Source of the DNA: JBBDWJ01 sp040902925
GTDB lineage: Bacteria; Acidobacteriota; Terriglobia; Bryobacterales; UBA6623
Reading direction: 5' to 3'
DNA length: 17,125 nt
NCBI GenBank assembly: GCA_040902925.1
Contig: JBBDWJ010000249.1
Coordinates: 1-17,125 of the forward strand
Both the position numbers and the translations under genes were made by a program. The notes beneath the pieces are model-generated. The model was not told the DNA's origin, made no database searches, and saw nothing but the letters and a program-made list of their open reading frames with translations. Numbering within the stretch: position 1 is the stretch's first letter; each line of letters starts with the position of its first letter. Shown here one piece after another: positions 14,222 to 17,125 of this stretch.

Positions 14222-16141
14222 ATGTCCCGTTCGCGCTCGCCGGTGAGACTTACTCTTTCCGGCTTCCCATCCAATCCCGACTATTCCCGCCTTGTCGAGG
14301 AGCGCGTGCTGACGCGCGTGCGGGAGGTCGATAGCGCCGCGCGGCAGCAGCCCCTGTCGCATTTGCGAGTTTCCTCGGACGCGCTGATTCCGATTGGCAT
14401 GGAAATCGACGCCAAGGGCGCCGTCACCAAGAACGGCTACGGAGTTCTGCACCTGCCGTGGCTGGCTGAGCAAGACGGCGACTGGCCGCGGCGAGTTGAG
14501 CAGGAAATTGCCGAGATCCGCGAGAACATCAAGCAACAGCACGGCGTGGCGGTGAAGTATTTGATCTGGGCCGGCATGGGCGGCTCCGCTGAAGACAAAG
14601 CCTTTTATCAGACCGCCGGCCTGTTGAAGAAAAAGGTGCGCGTCTACATCCTCGACTCGACCGATCCAGCGAAGCTGCGGGCCATCCTCAACCATATCGA
14701 GACCGTTGACAAGCAGCCTCTCAAGCGGGCGCTGGCGAAGTGCCTCGTGGTCGGCATGGCCATGGGCATGACCTCGTATGAGCCGGTGGTCAATCTCGAA
14801 AAACTCGACGCGCTCTTCACGAAGCTGAAGATTCCGTCGGCGCACAATTTTTTGTGCATGACGCTGCCGGGCTCGATTCTCGACCGTTTCGCCGTCGAGC
14901 GCGGCTACCGGCGGGTTCCGCTGCAACTCGACGGAGGCAACACCACGGCCGGCCGGCACAGCGGGCCGTTGACGCGGGGCAGCCTTTATCCATTGGCCCT
15001 GAACGGCTGCGACCTCGAGAGCTGGGCTCGCGCCGCGGCGCTCGATCAAGAGCATATTCAGGCCGCCTTTCAACTCGCCGGATTTATCCAAGGCAACGCA
15101 CTTCAGGGACGGAACAAGGTCACGCTGTTGTTGCCCGATTCGTGGAGCGGCGGCGCCGTTTGGACCAAGCAGGATTTCGAAGAGAGCCTCGGCAAGAGCG
15201 AAGAAATCGGCGTCAAAGTCGCCATCGGCGAAAAGATCAAGCTGGTGAACTACTTCCCGCGCAAGGACGAGCGCCAGGAGCGCTGCTTTCTGGTGGTGAA
15301 CGTGGCGGGCGAGCGCAATGTTGACGCTTCCAAGGTCGCCGCGCTCAGGCGCGCCGGGTATCCGCTGGCGGTTTTGCAACTGAGCGGCGAGCCCGCGCTG
15401 CCCCGCTACATGCAGTTGATCCATTACGTGGTGTTCGCGCTCGGTTATCTGCGCAACATGAACTTCGTCACGCAGCCCGGCGTGGAGCTCTACAAAAAGA
15501 TCGCCAATGAAATCCACCGCCAGGCGAAGAAGGCGGGAGGACTCGATCACGCCGCGGCATGGCGCGATCAGATGGACAGTCCGCACCGCTTGAAGTGGCG
15601 CGGCGGGCTGGCGGTCAATTTCGCGCCGCTGGTCGAATCGGGCCTGCTCAAGGTGGAGCAGCTCGACCTCGAGAATCGCAATGCCGCCGCCGTCTACGCC
15701 GCCGCTCTGACGGGGCTTGTCGAAAGCGGCAAGGTTAGCTACGGGGAACTGACCTACTTCGGAGACATGCGCTATCAACCCGCCGGCAAGCGGCTGCGCG
15801 TGACCCTCGATCGCGCGGGAGAGACCCTGTACCGTTCCCGCCTGAAGATGCCCGTGGATGTCTACGAAGGCCCCGCCATGAATCACTCCTATCATGAGAT
15901 GATCATTGGATACGGCCGCGGCTTCAGCACCATCGTGCTGTCAGAAAAGCAGGAGAGTATCCGCCGGATTCAGTACGACGCCGACTACCATCGCGCCCAG
16001 TGGCTGGCAACGCAGAAAGCTCTGACCGAGAGGGGCCGCGCGGTCGTGGCGCTGACCGTGCGAGACTTGAGTGAGGGTAGCCGGCAGGCTATCCGCGAAT
16101 TTTTCAGCGAAGTCGCGCGCCGCACCAAACGCCGTACCTGA
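14222..16141 (+). CDS. pgi: Glucose-6-phosphate isomerase homologue, long form
   Basis: This phosphoglucose isomerase-superfamily protein has 639 residues from the chosen ATG and would interconvert glucose 6-phosphate and fructose 6-phosphate in the cytoplasm. The sugar-phosphate-binding SIS loop is IWAGMGGSAED (115-125). HNFLCMTLPGS (208-218) and DGGNTTAGRHSGPL (237-250) match the second SIS region. FVTQPGVELYKKI (415-427) carries the Q-x-G-V-E-x2-K signature, with Gln418, Glu422 and Lys425, although the usual Asp before Gln is Thr. About 200 further residues follow (440-639). They resemble the C-terminal region of PGI domains in transaldolase-PGI fusions rather than classic PGI; no transaldolase part is present here. 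The reading frame extends 12 codons upstream to a TTG, but that overlaps a good promoter. The downstream 46-residue gene starts 2 bases after the stop. Confidence 0.8.
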   Translation: MSRSRSPVRLTLSGFPSNPDYSRLVEERVLTRVREVDSAARQQPLSHLRVSSDALIPIGMEIDAKGAVTKNGYGVLHLPWLAEQDGDWPRRVEQEIAEIRENIKQQHGVAVKYLIWAGMGGSAEDKAFYQTAGLLKKKVRVYILDSTDPAKLRAILNHIETVDKQPLKRALAKCLVVGMAMGMTSYEPVVNLEKLDALFTKLKIPSAHNFLCMTLPGSILDRFAVERGYRRVPLQLDGGNTTAGRHSGPLTRGSLYPLALNGCDLESWARAAALDQEHIQAAFQLAGFIQGNALQGRNKVTLLLPDSWSGGAVWTKQDFEESLGKSEEIGVKVAIGEKIKLVNYFPRKDERQERCFLVVNVAGERNVDASKVAALRRAGYPLAVLQLSGEPALPRYMQLIHYVVFALGYLRNMNFVTQPGVELYKKIANEIHRQAKKAGGLDHAAAWRDQMDSPHRLKWRGGLAVNFAPLVESGLLKVEQLDLENRNAAAVYAAALTGLVESGKVSYGELTYFGDMRYQPAGKRLRVTLDRAGETLYRSRLKMPVDVYEGPAMNHSYHEMIIGYGRGFSTIVLSEKQESIRRIQYDADYHRAQWLATQKALTERGRAVVALTVRDLSEGSRQAIREFFSEVARRTKRRT

Positions 16142-16143
16142 AC

Positions 16144-16284
16144 ATGCCACGCTGGAAGGTCGCACGAGGAAAGAAGAAAGCCGGACCAGCGGGGCGGGCC
16201 ACCGCCATCGGATGCGTTACCGCGATCGTGCTCGTATTGCTGTTCTTCCTGTTGATGTTCTGGATCGCTCTACGCCCCAAATAA
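16144..16284 (+). CDS. Small single-span membrane protein, 46 residues
   Basis: An ATG 2 bases after the isomerase stop opens a 46-codon frame. The first 18 residues are strongly basic (MPRWKVARGKKKAGPAGR). Residues about 19-42 form one continuous hydrophobic helix (including AIVLVLLFFLLMFWIAL, 26-42), and the protein ends RPK. The basic-inside rule predicts the N-terminus in the cytoplasm. No family is recognised. The tight spacing suggests translational coupling with the isomerase gene. The gene looks real because of this spacing and the clean charge and hydrophobicity pattern, but at this length chance is possible. Confidence 0.6.
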   Translation: MPRWKVARGKKKAGPAGRATAIGCVTAIVLVLLFFLLMFWIALRPK

Positions 16285-16346
16285 CCCAGCCGCGCGAGTT
16301 CGTGAATTTCCAGGATCGGGAATTCTTCGTGTGGCACGCCCTGAAA

Positions 16347-16362
16347 GGAACCGGCCGGTTCC
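16347..16362. promoter_or_regulatory. 16-bp perfect palindrome upstream of rph
   Basis: GGAACCGGCCGGTTCC is a perfect palindrome lying 58 bases upstream of the rph start, in the 136-base spacer. A related CCGGAAACCGG follows at about 16393. It may be an operator or an mRNA hairpin. Confidence 0.35.
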
Positions 16363-16420
16363 CTCGAGACCTCGCCATCCGCAGCGAGCGAACCGGAAAC
16401 CGGCACTCCGCAAACTAAAC

Positions 16421-17125
16421 ATGCGCACTGACGGACGACAACACGACGAGATCCGCCCCGTGACGATCACGCCGGGCTTTTTGCCGGCGGCCGAGGGCTC
16501 GGCGCTCATCGAAATTGGGCACACCAAGGTGATCTGTACCGCATCGCTGGAAGAAGCCGTGCCGGGGTGGCTGCGCGGCGGGGGCCGCGGCTGGGTCACG
16601 GCCGAGTACGGCATGCTGCCGCGCTCGACATCCACGCGTACGCAGCGCGAGGTCAACCGTGGGCGGCCCGGCGGACGCACGCACGAAATCCAGCGGCTCA
16701 TCGGGCGCGCCCTGCGCTCCGTGACGCGCCTCGACAAGCTTGGCGAGCGCATGATCCATATCGACTGCGATGTCCTGCAAGCCGACGGCGGCACGCGCAC
16801 CGCCGCCATCACCGGCGGCTGGGTTGCTCTCGCCCTCGCTCTCAAACAGATGGTCGATTTCCGCATGATCGCGGAAATGCCCCTCAGCGAACCGTTGGCC
16901 GCAATCAGCGTCGGCATGGTCGATGGAGCCGCCATGCTCGACCTTTGCTACGAAGAGGACTCCCGCGCCGAAGTCGATATGAACGTCGTGATGACGGCAG
17001 GCGGCGAATTCGCGGAAGTGCAGTCGACCGGCGAGTCGCGTACGTTCACGCTTCACCAACTCGAGCAGATGCTGGAGCTGGCAAAAAACGGAGTCGCCAA
17101 GCTCATCGAGGCCCAGCGGAGCATC
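16421..17125 (+). CDS. rph: Ribonuclease PH (nearly complete, cut by window edge)
   Basis: RNase PH is a phosphorolytic 3'-to-5' exoribonuclease that trims tRNA 3' ends as a hexamer. The window holds 235 codons and ends without a stop; the family is about 240 residues, so only the last few are missing. The opening MRTDGRQHDEIRPV, GRGWVTAEYGMLPRST (55-70), the phosphate-binding Arg86 in GGRTHEI, and CDVLQADGGTRTAAITGG (116-133, with Arg126) match the family closely. The metal-binding Asp180 and Asp186 in EEDSRAEVDMN match it too, as does QSTGE (201-205). The start is fixed by the family N-terminus; no Shine-Dalgarno sequence is seen. The 136-base spacer before it contains a 16-bp palindrome, so it may have its own promoter. 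Confidence 0.96.
   Translation, partial: MRTDGRQHDEIRPVTITPGFLPAAEGSALIEIGHTKVICTASLEEAVPGWLRGGGRGWVTAEYGMLPRSTSTRTQREVNRGRPGGRTHEIQRLIGRALRSVTRLDKLGERMIHIDCDVLQADGGTRTAAITGGWVALALALKQMVDFRMIAEMPLSEPLAAISVGMVDGAAMLDLCYEEDSRAEVDMNVVMTAGGEFAEVQSTGESRTFTLHQLEQMLELAKNGVAKLIEAQRSI

Noticed and set aside
14129..15895. 588-codon minus-strand reading frame
   Set aside because: It is antisense to the isomerase, whose SIS loops and Q-x-G-V-E-x2-K signature are on the plus strand. The translated text is His/Arg/Gln-rich, as expected of a GC-rich shadow frame.

Overview
The window looks like a GC-rich chromosome segment from an Acidobacteriota member of the Bryobacterales/Solibacter type. Three things suggest this. 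The protein at 11191-12723 ends in a domain resembling the 'Solibacter C-terminal' TIG-like family. A Tat-exported Gfo/Idh/MocA oxidoreductase is present, a type common in Acidobacteriota and Planctomycetes. Several promoters of the TGnTAnAAT type lie close to start codons with little or no Shine-Dalgarno sequence. The assignment is inference from protein style; the window holds no rRNA marker.

Layout. Position 1-511 (minus) is the 5' part of a glycogen debranching enzyme gene (glgX), divergent from an unrecognised 165-residue protein (696-1193). A 692-base gene-free stretch (1194-1885) holds several hairpins, including a terminator-like one. Next come a Tat-signal Gfo/Idh/MocA oxidoreductase (1886-3214) and, convergent with it, a membrane-anchored PAS-PAS-GGDEF-EAL protein (3294-5687, minus). 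A 565-base spacer follows, with a 202-bp element bounded by perfect 33-bp inverted repeats. Then, on the minus strand, come a glucarate dehydratase homologue (7243-8598) and a 5-dehydro-4-deoxyglucarate dehydratase homologue (6253-7161). These would carry out two consecutive steps converting D-glucarate to 2-oxoglutarate semialdehyde.

From 8718 onward everything reads on the plus strand. A polyprenyl-phosphate-type family 2 glycosyltransferase (8718-9695), a methyltransferase with C-terminal beta domains (9803-11194), a membrane protein resembling a shortened GT-C/YfhO-type glycosyltransferase with a TIG-like tail (11191-12723) and a secreted, probably TIM-barrel glycosidase-like protein (12732-14054) form a tight cluster that plausibly builds or modifies a surface glycan. 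After it come a long glucose-6-phosphate isomerase homologue (14222-16141) with its own promoter, a 46-residue membrane protein (16144-16284) and RNase PH (16421 to the window edge, nearly complete).

No CRISPR array, tRNA, rRNA, prophage or insertion-sequence transposase was found. Glycogen breakdown, glucarate use, phosphoglucose isomerisation and glycan building give the region a carbohydrate theme, but only the 8718-14054 block and the glucarate pair look like functional units.
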